DNA of 64,000 nucleotides from Apostichopus japonicus. Lineage: Eukaryota; Echinodermata; Holothuroidea; Aspidochirotida; Stichopodidae. How positions within the stretch are numbered: position 1 is the first letter of the stretch; the number at the start of each line of letters is the position of its first letter. The notes beneath the pieces are model-generated. The model saw only the letters and a list, made by a program, of their open reading frames with translations. It ran no database searches and was not told the origin of the DNA. The position numbers were made by a program, and so were the translations under genes. Location of the stretch: contig NC_092562.1 in NCBI RefSeq assembly GCF_037975245.1, positions 1,272,501 to 1,336,500 of the forward strand, read 5' to 3'. Below are positions 1 through 21,100 of the stretch, piece by piece.

Positions 1-536
1 GAACGAGGGAGGGAGGGGGAGGGGGACCGTAGGGTACCAGAAAACCGTCCGTCGGCCCCTGCCTCACAATGTATTTTATAATATTTCATAATTTTCTATA
101 CTATTCCAGTATTCTGTAATTGATGTTTATTATATGTTATCTGGCTATTTTACATCAAACCTTTGGATTTTTTTCTCATCAAATGCTATTTTTAACAGCA
201 TTTGAGAGTAGCCTATATTTCTGCCAACTGAAATATTGGATTTCTGTGATAATGAAGCTGTGTAAATATTTCTCAAACAAAGTGTATTAGCGCTTTAAAA
301 ACTTATTTGTTTATTCCCATTTTTCTCAGACACATTGATTTACTGAATATTTACTCAAAAAAAAAATTGATTCAATTTTCATATTGACTTAGACACAAAC
401 ATAACAAATATGCTCAACATATATATTCGTTAATCAGCTTGGCATGAGTTTGTCAAAATAAATTTCTGATAGTATGATGTGTTTGACTGGTCTAATTAAT
501 TACTTGACTTATAACATGTGTTGCATTCTTTGTCTA

Positions 537-945
537 GACTTATAATGTGTCTTATAGAGAAATCTCTGATTATGTGTCTGGTATGTGTGCTGCAGACCTG
601 TCTCTAAAGACTTATAATGTGTCTCACTGAATTCTCTGATTATGTGTCTGGTATGTGTGCTGCAGACCTGTCTTTAAAGACTTATACTGTGTCTTTCAGA
701 ATTCTCTGATTATATGTCTGGTATGTGCTATAGAGTTGTTACTAAAGACATATAATGTGTCTCACTGAATTCTCTGATTATGTGACTGATATGTGTGCTG
801 CAAACTTCTCTATCGACTTATAATGTGTCTCACAGAATTTCCTGATTATGTGTCTGGTATGTGTGCTAAGGTATTGTCTATAGACTTATAATGTGTCTTA
901 CAGAATTCTCTGAATATGTGTCTGGTATGCGTTACAGTCATGTTC
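537..945. repeat. Tandem repeat, 67-72 bp unit, about 6 copies
   Basis: Units begin near 537, 609, 679, 748, 815 and 883, each with GACTTATAATGTGTC or a close variant. Each continues with a conserved TCTGATTATGTGTCTGGTAT core. Copies differ by substitutions and small indels, so the array is not recent. Confidence 0.85.
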
Positions 946-1306
946 GATATAATAAATATGTAAATATACGTTGCATACTTATAATACTGCATATTATTAA
1001 TCTGTCTGCAGCATCTTAGACCGGTTCAATGTACTTGCCCAAGTAATAATGTGTTTCATGTTTTGCATTATCATGTATGTGTTGTAGACTTGTATGATGG
1101 TGTTATATACTCATGTGTGACGTATATACTGTGTGTGGCAAACTTGCCTATTACTGAACTTGTCTGGACACCATACCTGCCAGACAAACTGAATGGATCA
1201 TATGTAATTTGTAATACGTAATGATGTATACTTAATAATGTGTCTAATAATAATATATGTTTAGCACTAGTCTGATCACGTGTAGACCTGTATGGTATAC
1301 TGTACC

Positions 1307-1551
<245 letters not shown>

Positions 1552-1677
1552 TATATATGTTCAATTTTGTAAAAACTCAAACTTATGAGAGAAATTTGAA
1601 AGTACAGGTACTCGAACATTTATTTTTAATTGGATATTTTGTTTTTTAAGATTTCATCTTCTTTTCATTTCTTTTAG

Positions 1678-3433
1678 CGGCACGTGTTCTATGGGCATAA
1701 TTTTTTCCTAGATTTCATGGAAACTGTTGCGTTTGATCATCTAATGGGTAAGTATATACGATGTAAGTATTGAATTTCATTTGTGCTGTCATGTTCGTAA
1801 CTTAGTCCTGATCTACGTGCAAACATCATGTTCTCTCTACACACATCCATAGTCTGGAGCATTGCATCTTCAATAATGAGTTTTCAGTAAGATACCTTTG
1901 ACGTCAAAAAAAAAAAAAAGTTTCTAAATTCGATTACGACGTTACTTAACTAGTTATCTGATTACGTAATAATTAAAATTTGCTAATTAAAGCGATTCCT
2001 TTAATCTTTAGAGTTATAACAACAACCTATTTTAGAATTTAGTTTACTGACTGATAACAAGAGTATGACCACATAGTTTAAACACTCCAGTGAGATTTGC
2101 ACTCAATTCTATACTTATTGCCATTTTCGAGATAGTTGAAGCTGCTGCAGTGAACTTGACGCAAACAGGTGTGACGTCATCGCTGTACATTGGCAACAAG
2201 TTATTTTGCTTCAAATCTGCTCTTCCGAGGCTCTTTCTTCACTTTGTAATTGTCTTTCCCTAGTACTGAGTAGTATTCCAATTTGACCCAAAAGCAGGCT
2301 ATGTGACTATATGCATGTTGCGTCAAGGGCGTAGCCAGAATTTCTGTCTATAGGAAGTGAGGGGGAGGGGGGGTGGGAAGATAGAGGGTTGCCAAATGTT
2401 TATCAATGTTAATGCTTTTCTGCTACTTTTCCTCCATTTTATATTTTTAAGTCAACCAAGACCGACATAACCACAAGATAATAAAGAATAAACGTACAGA
2501 TGAAGTTGGACTAGGTCTCCTTGACAACGGTAAAGGATTTGGAAATCCTTTCATTGATGACCCAGGCTTTCTTCTTCCCTTCAAGATATGTTGTCGGTAA
2601 TTCGTATATATTTCTCTCTAAGACAAAACACAAAAAAAAGTCTATATAGCATATGAAGGCGAATAACTAGTGTTCAAGGAGCGACGGTGTGTGTGTGTGG
2701 GGGGCTGGGGGGGGGGGGCTGTTATACCCTTATGAAAAGTCAGTAACGTTATCTTCTGGTTTGTAGGTATCACTTTGGAGTCGAGAGAAAATGTACGCAA
2801 TACTTTAGATAAAATCTGAGACGAAGGAATAATGCATCATCTCTTACATAATTGACTTAAGGAAAAAATGAAGAGTGATAAAAAGAGGGGTGGGCGGTGG
2901 GGCGGTGGGGCGGCGGGGCCGTTGTGTTCATATAACCTGGCAACTCTTTTTTAATTTGTTCAGAGTGGGAGGTTTTAATTAAGAGAGTGACTAGGGTTCA
3001 ACAAGGAGCTCTGAATCTAAATTTGAAGTTCAACATATGTTTTTTTTTTTTTCCAAATCTGGAAAAATTCCTCGACCCATTGTTCGCGGCCCATACTTGG
3101 GTCACGCGCCATAAATTCTGTTTCAAAGTTTACTACGTATTCCGATATACATTTATCGGCATTCCTCATTGATGGCTTTTTCATTCTCGTTTTTCTTTAA
3201 TTTTTGTTGCCAACAGATTTCGAAATTCAACATACTGGAAATTTAAAGAATTTACCAAACCTGGTCATATGCTTGGTGATTTAATGAGGGCGTCCTTGGC
3301 TCAGGATCCAATCAATCCTGTCCTAACCGAAGATTTCTTTCCAGCCTTAAATCGACGATTGTCCCAAGTTCTCTCAGAAATCGATAGATGTATCGAAAAA
3401 TTTGGAAGAAAAACGGTACTTTTGGATAGTTGA
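1678..3433 (+). CDS. FAM20B: FAM20B-like glycosaminoglycan xylosylkinase, 3' part (partial gene, paralogue A)
   Basis: Last three exons of a FAM20-family secretory-pathway kinase: 1678-1747, 2452-2596 and 3217-3433 (TGA stop 3431-3433). Their phases (0 to 1, 1 to 2, 2 to stop) equal those of the corresponding exons of the downstream paralogue, and the first exon is 70 nt in both. Exon 1 encodes FFLDFMETVAFDHLM. Exon 2 carries the catalytic-loop NQDRH and the metal-binding LLDNGKGFGNP, followed by the conserved ICCR. Exon 3 ends EKFGRKTVLLDS, like the FAM20B C-terminus. FGNP and the VL(L/V) ending favour FAM20B over FAM20A/C. In animals FAM20B is a Golgi kinase that phosphorylates the linkage xylose of proteoglycans. 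No disabling change is seen. Upstream exons (N-terminal anchor, ATP-binding lobe) must lie before the window, or the copy is truncated. An ATTAAA at 3454 could be a poly(A) signal. Confidence 0.85.
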
Positions 3434-5697
3434 AAGTGCTTGCAACATCATACATTAAAAAGGTATTTCTTGCCGTATATACCGATGTTGTATAATTATG
3501 TTCATAATCATGATGTTCGTCTTGTGAACAAAATTTGTGAACAAAGTATTGTGCATAGGTATGATGTTTTTTTTTTATAATTGCATTTTAACATCTGCCG
3601 AGTAACACGCGAGGTGTATTCAATATGCGATAGACGCGTACATCAAACATCTTTAAATTTAAAGATATAGATATTAAAAAGGTGTCTGCTATATAACACC
3701 CATTTCAATTCATTCATGATCCAAAACGTATTTAATTTATATTTTATTATGGATTCATCAAGTAAAAATTATATTTAGATTGATAGAGTATCTATATCTT
3801 ACAGGGTTGTAAGTGATATTCGGTATAAGCTCAGCCTCAGGATACGGAGAGACCAACGTTTCATTAATATACGGAAAACTAAAAAGTCTAAGTGCCATAT
3901 TAATTCCGACAAAGTCAATACATCAGCAATATTTCAACCTGTAGTAAACATATATTAATTTTGCACACTTTAATATCGCTTATGATTTATTGATACTAAT
4001 GGTAAGAGTTACCATACAAATTTTGTCAATAAGCAGAACGGGTCAAATGTGTTCAAAATTCATGCTGATATACATATGCTGATATATATTTTAGTATATC
4101 AGTATTGTTGGACTGTGTTGGCATGCCGGTATCACATTTCGACACGTTTGTATACCACTCGTAATAGTTAAATCATATACTATTACATGCTTTAACATAA
4201 CTCTTGGCAGTCTATCTCATATTAGTTTTCCATATTTGTGGCCGAAAGTTTTGCTTTGAGTATGTGATGGAGATGGTTTATGGGCGACAACCTCAACGCA
4301 CAAAACGATGCATCTTTTAATCTGTTTGATATCATATTTTATGTGTTTCTTCTTACAATAATGTTTTATGACTTAAACCAGTCTCAAGTTGAAATCATAA
4401 TATGGACACACATATATGCTTACTTTTTTTTGGGGGGGGGGGGGGTGGGGCGCGGAGGGGGTACGGTATTTGTTCATTGGTTGCTGGTTGGGTTGGTTCT
4501 CCTTTGAAGTTGTTTGTAAGTTGATTTCAATCAAAGATAGTCGATTCTGTTCAATTTAAAACTGTTATAACAGTGTCTATAATCGAGTTACATTTTACAT
4601 TAAGAAACAAAAAGTGAAATTTTAAAACAAACAATTTACCTTGTATGTAGCATGTCTTATCCTATAATATTAAAAAAAAATGGAGGCATCGGAAGTTTGA
4701 GAACCGAGTGGAACCTTAATTCAATTATATATTTACCTCACTTATTAACCGTTATGTAACCGTGATGTAATACTATTTAAATAACATAAATTTCTCTGTG
4801 AGATATAGGTTACATAAATTAAATTAATTGAAAAGAAAAAGAGTGTAAACGAAATCATATGATTTTAATGTGTTGATTTATTAAACAAACCACAGTGGCT
4901 AGTACAATTAATAATACACCCGGACGCCTGCACGCCCGCTCACACACCCGCACACCCGCACCCACACGCCCCCCCCCCCGCACGCCCGCACGCCCGCCCA
5001 CACGCCCGCATCATATTTACCATTGTTAATATGGTGTATATATTGCAAGGACAATGTGTCGGATATACGAATACTATAGGGACAAAGAAATGACATAATT
5101 TCACTTCCACGTTTAGTGGCTATTCCGTGCAGCTAGAATATACGAGAGATAATTTTGGCCTATGTGCATGCGTGCGGTTGATGGTAAGTCCGGGTGGGTG
5201 GTATGGGGTGGGGTGGGGTGGGGTGGGGTGGTATTAGACCTCTCACATCTGTACAGTCGGAGTCTTGTCTGTAAAGCTAAAACTGTAATTTTACAGCCCC
5301 CAAGCTGTGACATATCCCAGCCGAACTAGACTATACTCACCCCTTTAATGCTCCAACTCCAACAGTCATGGTACGATTACATCTCGGAAGTTACTTCATT
5401 AAATTGACTCATTTTAATCCTTTCGCTTAGAGTAAGCCTATACAATGTCGTATTTGACTTCTGGCTAATTCTAAAGAAAGAATTGGACAGGTTCGGATGT
5501 GGCTAATTGAGACAGTTCCTTTTTAACCCTATACACGATACTACACTACGTATATATCATTAACAGTGTACTGGTCGTGTCCAGCGTCATTTTGTATTGC
5601 TTTACTGTACTAATGAGACCATACACCACAGACGTGCAGACAGTTTGAGGATGACGGTATGACGTCATTATGACGTCATACCATAGCCGAATCAGCG
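3434..5697. other. Intergenic region between the two FAM20B-like genes
   Basis: No coding exon recognised. The DNA is AT-rich, with a poly-G run at 4431-4446, a C/A-rich stretch at 4918-5010 made of degenerate CGCCCGCA units, and a (GGGGT)n run at 5200-5232. The promoter of the downstream gene should lie in the last few hundred bases, because its first coding exon starts at 5698. Confidence 0.6.
5656..5682. promoter_or_regulatory. Double CRE palindrome upstream of FAM20B-like ATG
   Basis: Two full CRE consensus octamers TGACGTCA (5660-5667 and 5671-5678) lie inside a perfect 12-bp inverted repeat with a 3-bp centre. It ends 15 bp before the ATG at 5698. TGACGTCA is the known binding site of CREB/ATF bZIP factors. 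Use as a promoter element or as part of the 5'UTR is inferred, since the transcription start is unknown. Confidence 0.6.
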
Positions 5698-12866
<7,169 letters not shown>

Positions 12867-13059
12867 GGTACCACGCGAAATATACCCTTTGTTGATTACC
12901 AAAACCACCCCACATGACCTAGGTCAACTTCAGGTGGAAACCGTTTGTTAGTCTCCTCATCAGGCGTCGCTGACTGGAGCATAAATTGATAACGGCTCTG
13001 CAATCTAACCGGTGACAATTGGGCCTTCAACAAGCGATAACAATCTAATTTGAAAAGAA

Positions 13060-13165
13060 CAAGGACATTCTCTCGCTAGAACGGGATCGAACCAGTGACC
13101 TGAAGATTACGAGTCTTGTGCTCCAAACAATTGAGTCTGCTTCGACCTCTTGATTGGTCAACGAT
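13060..13165 (-). mobile_element. tRNA-derived SINE fragment
   Basis: On the minus strand a tRNA-like body is visible: a degenerate A box, an anticodon-loop-like CTCGTAATC, then a B box TGGTTCGATCCC followed by GTTCT. The acceptor stem does not close well and no terminator T-run is obvious. It is therefore more likely a SINE head than a functional tRNA. It lies 3' of the FAM20B-like stop codon. Confidence 0.5.
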
Positions 13166-13340
13166 CCCTATATAACCTGTAAACTGTGATCATACCACAG
13201 TATCACTCGATATAAACTGCGCCATAGCGGAGATGAGATTGAAAGAGAAATTCGGCATATTAAATTTCGCTCGTTTCAAATTTATTTATAATATAGATCG
13301 TCACTTTTTCGTTGTGAATTTACTAAAGCTTTTTTGAACA

Positions 13341-13346
13341 AATAAA
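13341..13346 (+). terminator. Candidate poly(A) signal AATAAA for FAM20B-like gene B
   Basis: Canonical AATAAA about 475 bp after the TGA of the FAM20B-like gene, followed within 40 bp by T/G-rich sequence. Position and orientation fit; use is inferred. Confidence 0.4.
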
Positions 13347-15111
13347 CTACTTTATTTGAGATCATTCGTTTCATATATGCTTATTTACGATGGGATGATG
13401 TAATCGTTCATTGTTCTAGCTCGAGGAAGTATGTTACATCACATATGCAGGTCAAACTGATTTGATATAAAATTTAAAAAATTAGAGTTCATCAAATCAT
13501 TAGATTTATCTTTTTCCATACTATACATCCTCACCTACTTTTGACGTACACACTGTATCCAATTTAAAGGTACTTTTTGTCACTGATACGCCCATTGGTT
13601 AAACAAAACAATCAAAATCAAATCAATTCAGTGATAAAGGGAACCACAGAGATATATAATTATTGCATAATGACCATCGTGGTGGGTGGGGCGTAAACCA
13701 TTTGAAACTTTCTTCACAAACCAGAAAAGAGCAAATAGATGGAAATTATTGAATATTCATGTATTGAGTGTTCTGTCATAATCAAAGACAAAAATATGAA
13801 ACATGTTCAGTAAGATATGAGACTTACATATCCACATCTGGTTATAAGATAAAATACCTTTAATAAAATACCTTTTTTCATATTTCCCTTTATTAACTAA
13901 TACCTTGAATTAATTAGGAATGAAATGAGGTAAGCCTGGAGACTACAATTTGCATAATTATGGTTTTTACCACAACTGCACAAGATTCTTCAGTGCTCTG
14001 CATTGACCTAGCTAACAAACCTATGGCCTTTATGATAACCAACAAATTGAATCAAGTTAATTTAAACAGACAGCCCTATCAAACAAATCGAATGTTCACC
14101 ACTTAAGTAAAGTGTGTAAGTAAACTAAACTGTGTATACAGCACAGGTAACAGAGACACACAGTAGGCCTACCGTTACTGCGGCAACCGACAGCTGTGAT
14201 TTTTGTGCTTTTAATCTATATTCACATGCAAAACCTTTAAGCTGAAAGGATTCATGTGTTCTATGACAATCTCTTGACTTAAGCACTGGGGGGAACTAAT
14301 TGGAACTGGTATCTTAAAAATCTTGGTGGTATCCAGTTATGATAACCAAATACCTGTATATGGGTATCAGGGAGCTGGTTTTGTTCATGAAATGAAATCT
14401 CGGCTTACTTATAGCAATCGTTTAGATTCTTATTTGTCGCACGATTTACACAATTGCTTTCCAAAAGAAGTATCTCATTACTGCCTAGGGCCTAGACTAT
14501 AAAAAGATGTTGTTGTGTATACTTCATGGCAAACCAGTATGTATTTGGTTGGCAGAACTTGTCTGGTGACCACTCATTATATTTTCCATGGATGTTTGAG
14601 TATACTTACATAGGTCACAGGACCACTTCCCAACACCCCCCCCACTAATCTCTCTCCACTCCTCAAATTCCCTCCTCTCCCTTGTCCAGCCCCCACCCCA
14701 CTACTGATTGGAATCAAAGAAAATCAATTTAAGAAGAAAAATAAATAAAAAACAGGAGTAACTGGCAACCCCACCCATTAAGTTTCCAGAGGTGCGAAAA
14801 GTTCTTGCAGAGACTCGCATAAACTTTACAGTCAATTCAAAGATATATCAAGTCTTTTGTTCCCTTTTTTTTTGTTATGAAGACCTTAAAACACTCCTGC
14901 AAACTGTCAGAGGCATAATAGTGATAATACCATCAATCATACAAGATGTAAACTCAAAATGTCCAAATTGACTTTGCCTTTGATAACACTGGGGAGAGTC
15001 CAAGGGTCAATATCTACACCGATATGACAAGAGGGGGGTATACGCTTTCCCCGAGGGTAAATTTCGGACTGATGGTGATCATTCTGTCGTGGAATCACAG
15101 ATGGTCTCGGC
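13347..15111. other. Intergenic region between converging FAM20B-like and BRIX1 genes
   Basis: No gene found. The two flanking genes converge here, so both 3'UTRs and poly(A) sites should lie in this stretch. It contains one copy of an interspersed repeat of about 240 bp (14085-14330) and C-rich low-complexity DNA (14630-14710). Confidence 0.6.
14085..14330 (+). repeat. Interspersed repeat, copy 1 (about 240 bp)
   Basis: Closely similar, in the same orientation, to 19690-19915. Shared blocks include GTAAGTAAACTAAACTGT-like sequence, CACACAGTAGGCCTACCGTT, GGCAACCGACAGCTGTGATT and ATGACAATCTCTTGA. No terminal inverted repeat or coding capacity is seen, so the class is unknown. Confidence 0.8.
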
Positions 15112-18100
15112 TTACAGAGCGGCTGCTATTTTTTCCCCTGTGTCCTTGGGATGGGAGCGCTTCCTCCGGTAATAGGTTAACTTCTCTTGGCCCTTGGCAT
15201 CCTCTGGTTTGATGGTGGTAAAGATTTCATCCAGGGGGTCTATGTTGTACGTGTCCTTCATCTTTCTGACTTGGTGGCCCATCTGAGATTCCACCTTGTT
15301 CTTGAAACGAAGCCCAGCGTTCTTCTTGAGTTGGGCACGGTACTAGGGATATGACACAAAGACAGAGCATTTACGAATATGGAAAACCAAGTAAGAAAGT
15401 AAAGCCCTGGTCAAGCTAATAAAATCACGCTGTTTAAATAACGCTGTAACCAAGCTGTTACCATTACAATTGGTTACCATACTTGTATTCGTTTATGAGC
15501 TCATATTTATGATCAATCATGATTTTTTGGGCGGTAAAATTTCACTGGAATGTTATAGTTATGAGACTATTAAATGCATTCAAATTGCTTAAACAAAAAA
15601 AGGTCCTTACAGCTCAAAGAGTTTTAGCATTTTACAAGCAAGGAAAACCCCACATCCTTTTTAGCATCACAGGTATCCCCACTTATTAATATTCGTATTT
15701 CCTACATTTCAGGAAACTTTGAAAAAAATATTCTTTATAGATGTTTTGCAATATTTAGAGTTGAACTGTAATGAAAGTTTGCTGTGAATCTTTACACTGT
15801 CTCTACGATTTGCACTTGAAATGTAAAAAGTCCTTCACAAAAAAAAAGTGTCACAATGTTACTGTGGAATTGCCCCATTGACATATCAAGCCTGACATTT
15901 TGTCCAAAAACAGCTGTTCATGAGTAAACAAATGTCAAAAAGAATTGTTTCAAGAGGGTGTAAAGATTCATGAATGGAGGAGTGTCTCACCTGATTGGGT
16001 GAAACATATTTTGGGTTCTCGTACAGCATGGGTCCACCAAAGCTACCTCGGAATATCTTGATGGGGTTCAGAACAAAGCGTGGTCCAATCTCTGTTAACG
16101 ATCCGTCTTCTTCTATGATCTGTAATAGGAAGAAGAAGAAGAGTACAATTCTACGTAGGTTCATCCTTCACTGTGTGGTGACAGACTGTATATATAATAT
16201 GCAGATTCATCATTCACTGTGTGGTGTCTGTATATAATAATATGCAGGTTTATCCTTCACTGTGTGGTGTCTGTATATAATTCTATACAGGTTTATCCTT
16301 CACTGTGTGGTGTCTGTATATAATAATATGCAGGTTCATCCCTCACTGTGCGGTGTCTGTATATAATATGCAGGTTTATCGTTCACTGTGTGGTGTCTGT
16401 ATATAATTCTATGCAGGTTCATCATTCACTGTGTGGTGTCTGTATATAATTCTATGCAGGTTTATCCTTCACTGTGTGGTGTCTGTATATAATTCTATAC
16501 AGGTTTATCCTTCACTGTGTGGCGTCTGTATATAATTCTATGCAGGTTTATCCTTCACTGTGTGGTGTCTGTATATAATAATATGCAGGTTCATCCCTCA
16601 CTGTGCGGTGTCTGTATATAATATGCAGGTTTATCATTCACTGTGTGGTGTCTGTATATAATTCTATGCAGGTTCATCATTCACTGTGTGGTGTCTGTAT
16701 ATAATTCTATGCAGGTTCATCCTTCACTGTGTGGTGACCGTATATAATTCTATGCAGGTTTATCCTTCACTGTGTGGTGTCTGCATATAATTCTATGCAG
16801 GTTTATCATTCACTGTGTGGTGTCTGTATATAATTCTATGCAGGTTCATCCCTCACTGTGCGGTGTCTGTATATAATTCTATGCAGGTTTATCGTTCACT
16901 GTGTGGTGTCTGTATATAATTCTATGCAGGTTCATCATTCACTGTGTGGTGTCTGTATATAATTCTATGCAGGTTCATCCTTCACTGTGTGGTGACCGTA
17001 TATAATTCTATGCAGGTTCATCCCTCACTGTGTGGTGTCTGTATATAATTCTATGCAGGTTCATCCCTCACTGTGCGGTGTCTGAATATAATTCTATGCA
17101 GGTTTATCGTTCACTGTGCGGTGTCTGCATATAATTCTATGCAGGTTTATCGTTCACTGTGTGGTGTCTGCATATAATAATATGCAGGTTTATCGTTCAC
17201 TGTGTGGTGTCTGCATATAATTCTATGCAGGTTTTTCCTTCACTGTGTGGTGTCTGCATATAATTCTATGCAGGTTTATCATTCACTGTGTTGTGTCTGC
17301 ATATAATTCTATGCAGGTTCATCCCTCACTGTGTGGTGTCTGCATATAATTCTATGCAGGTTTATCATTCACTGTGTGGTGTCTGTATACAATAATATGC
17401 AGGTTCATCATTCACTGTGTGGTGTCTGAATATAATTCTGTGCAGGTTCATCCCTCACTGTGCGGTGTCTGAATATAATTCTATGCAGGTTCATCCCTCA
17501 CTGTGTGGTGTTCTGTATATAATTCTATGCAGGTTTATCCTTCACTGTGTGGTGTCTGAATATAATTCTATGCAGGTTTATCGTTCACTGTGTGGTGTCT
17601 GCATATAATTCTATGCAGGTTCATCCTTCACTGTGTGGTGACCGTATATAATTCTATGCAGGTTTATCGTTCACTGTGTGGTGTCTGTATATAATTCTAT
17701 GCAGGTTTATCCTTCACTGTGTGGTGTCCGTATATAATTCTATGCAGGTTTATCCTTCACTGTGTGGTGTCTGTATATAATATGCAGGTTTATCCTTCAC
17801 TGTGTGGTGTCTGCATATAATTCTATACTGGTTTATCCCTCACTGTGTGGTGTCTGCATATAATTCTATACTGGTTTATCCTACACTGTGTGGTGTCTGT
17901 ATATAATTCTATGCAGGTTCATCCTTCACTGTGTGGTGTCTGTATATAATAATATGCAGGTTCATCATTCACTGTGTGGTGTCTGAATATAATTCTGTGC
18001 AGGTTCATCCCTCACTGTGTGGTGTCTGTATATAATTCTATGCAGGTTCATCCCTCACTGTGTGGTGTCTGCATATAATTCTATGCAGGTTTATCGTTCA

Positions 18101-21100
18101 CTGTGTGGTGTCCGTATATAATTCTATGCAGGTTTATCCTTCACTGTGTGGTGTCTGTATATAATTCTATGCAGGTTTATCCTTCACTGTGTGGTGTCAT
18201 CCTTCACTGTGTGGTGTCTGTATATAATTCTGTGCAGGTTCATCATTCACTGTGTGGTGTCTGAATATAATTCTATGCAGGTTCATCCCTCACTGTGTGG
18301 TGTCTGTATATAATTCTATGCAGGTTTATCCTTCACTGTGTGGTGTCTGCATATAATTCTATGCAGGTTTATCCTTCACTGTGTGGTGTCTGTATATAAT
18401 AATATGCAGGTTTTATCCTTCACTGTGTGGTGTCTGTATATAATTCTATGCACGTTCATCCTTCACTGTGTGGTGTCTGTATATAATTCTATGCAGGTTT
18501 ATCCTTCACTGTGTGGTGTCTGTATATAATAATATGCAGGTTCATCATTCACTGTGTGGTGTCTGAATATAATTCTGTGCAGGTTCATCCCTCACTGTGT
18601 GGTGTCTGTATATAATTCTATGCAGGTTCATCCCTCACTGTGTGGTGTCTGTATATAATTCTATGCAGGTTTATCCTTCACTGTGTGGTGTCTGTATATA
18701 ATAATATGCAGGTTTATCCTTCACTGTGTGGTGTCTGTATATAATAATATGCAGGTTTATCGTTCACTGTGTGGTGTCTGTATATAATAATATGCAGGTT
18801 CATCCTTCACTGTGTGGTGTCTGAATATATTGACTTGTTATTATCTGAAATAAAAGTTAATTTGTCAAATTGCATAGTTTATGAGATTTTGGTATCCAAT
18901 AGCACAGAAAAGTTGATACTAAGATTAATCTCAAAATGTTGCTTTGGGATAGGTGTAAAACCTATCAAAAGTGTCTAAGAACCATCAGTTCCAGCTCACT
19001 TTTTGTAAAAATTGTTTAGCACTTTGATAGATCTCCGCATATCTTGCACTGGGCATACATTCAATTATGGCAATTTCCATGATCAATCGTCTCCATTTTG
19101 TTTTGATTAAAGAAAATATTCTTGTTAGAATATTTCAAAACTGCAAATATCTCTGACTGTATATTTTGGCTATTAATCAAGAGTACATCTTCAAGAATTT
19201 GAAACATTACCTGGTAATTTCTGAACCATATTCTGTCATCAGCTATGGAGAATGTGAAGACATGATCTATAAACGGTTGACTTCTGGGGTGTAGCTTAGG
19301 AGTACCAAACATCTACAAGAAGAAACAAACGATATTTATTAAAGGAAGCAAATAATGTAAACCAATGAAAGTGATGGATTGTTGTAAAGGTCAAAGGGCA
19401 TTAGAATGGGAGAAACCCAATAAAAGTGATGTATTGTGGTACAGGTTAAAGGGCATTAGAATGGGAGAAACATGTGCATCCTTGCACCTACATGGTTTAT
19501 TGCAGAGGAATGGGATTTTTTAATAGATTTGATGTTATTTCAAAAATCTAAATTTGGTTTTGTCAATTTCTCTGTTTCTGATTGCTTCTGACAGATTTTT
19601 CAGCAATTACGACCTATGAGTAACACAATCGAGAAAGAAAAGTCAGTTTTCATACAGATAGACAGGTAACATTGGTTGAATTCAAATACTGAATATTCAC
19701 CACATGCAAAGTGTGTGAGTAAACTAAACTGTATACAGCACCGGTAACATAGACACACAGTAGGCCTACCGTTACTGTGGCAACCGACAGCTGTGATTGG
19801 TGCTTGGAATCTATATCCACATGCAAACCCTTTAAACTGACAAAGAAACAAGTCATGTGTTATATGACAATCTCTTGAATTTAGCACTGGGTGAAACTAA
19901 TTAAAACTGGTTACTTAATTATCATGATTGTATCCAGTATTTATGTGTTGATCATAGCTTGGTCTGATTTATACAAAGTTACAACCCAAAGCAAAAATTT
20001 AAAAGTTTTAACTTTAATGTCTCAAAGGAACATAACGAACACTTGCAAAGAGGAGCCAAACGAAACAAACCTGTGTGAAGAGCTCCTTCAGTATCTGGTA
20101 GTGGGGAAGATTATCAAACTCAGGGTCGAAAGACAGGATTGGTCTCGATCCTCTCAAACAATTACCGGTCATCTTTAGTTCTGCTAAGGTGTGGACTTCA
20201 TGAAAAGAAGAAGTACAAACAGGTTATATATACACTAAATTTACAATGTGCAAAAGTTGGGAAATCCAAGCTGAACATGAAATTCTACAGCATACTGGCA
20301 ATTAATGTTTAAGTAGCATGCACCCCCTGGAAAAAATTCTCATCTCTGAGGGAACCCTTACAGTAGCTGACAAATAAAAACAGATCAAAGCCATGCTGGA
20401 AATTTCTGTGAACTAACGTAGAAACACCACAGTTCCCTTTAGACTAAAACAACAATTAACAAGGCTCTTTTGAAGAACCTCTCACTGTTACTTAGGTGGG
20501 TTTTCTGTAAGCTTTCAATATGGTGTAAAGTTTCTCCATATGACATGGCATGAAAGAAAATCTACTGCAAATAAACAAATAACAGAGGTGAATAATAAAC
20601 TGTACCTTTACCATGCAATATTACTCTTCACATCTTTATTATTTACCAAAAGAAAACACGAGAATCAAAAGTAAGGAGAAAACTTACTGTTTTCGATCAA
20701 GAATTTGGCAGACGGGCCATGTGGTGTGTTCGATGTCCTAATAAAGAGAAATGTACAATGGCTGAATGTAAGCATACAGTATGTTGTACCATTACATATT
20801 TTGGTAAAATATAAATAAACCGGTGCTGTGGCAGAGTGGATGAAGGCGGTGGCATTTGAAGCAATGAGGCTTAGCAATCGGGAGCAATCAGGGTCTTAGT
20901 GAGGTGGGTTTTTCATCCAAGAGCAATCTACGGTTTTCCCATCTGAAATGACTTTCTAAATTGAAAAGATGCGAATTGAGTCAATATGTTGAATTGGAAG
21001 CCACCAGACGTGTAAGTTGTAATCCAGAAGCCCTTGCGGGTTTCTCCCACATTTGTGGTCACTTAAGGGTCTGGAAATAACTACTGATTATTATTAAGAC

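Noticed and set aside
16163-18830. Repeat-spacer array resembling CRISPR
   Set aside because: Units are contiguous and similar over their full 40-43 bp, with no unique spacers. The array lies in an intron of a eukaryotic gene, so it is a minisatellite.
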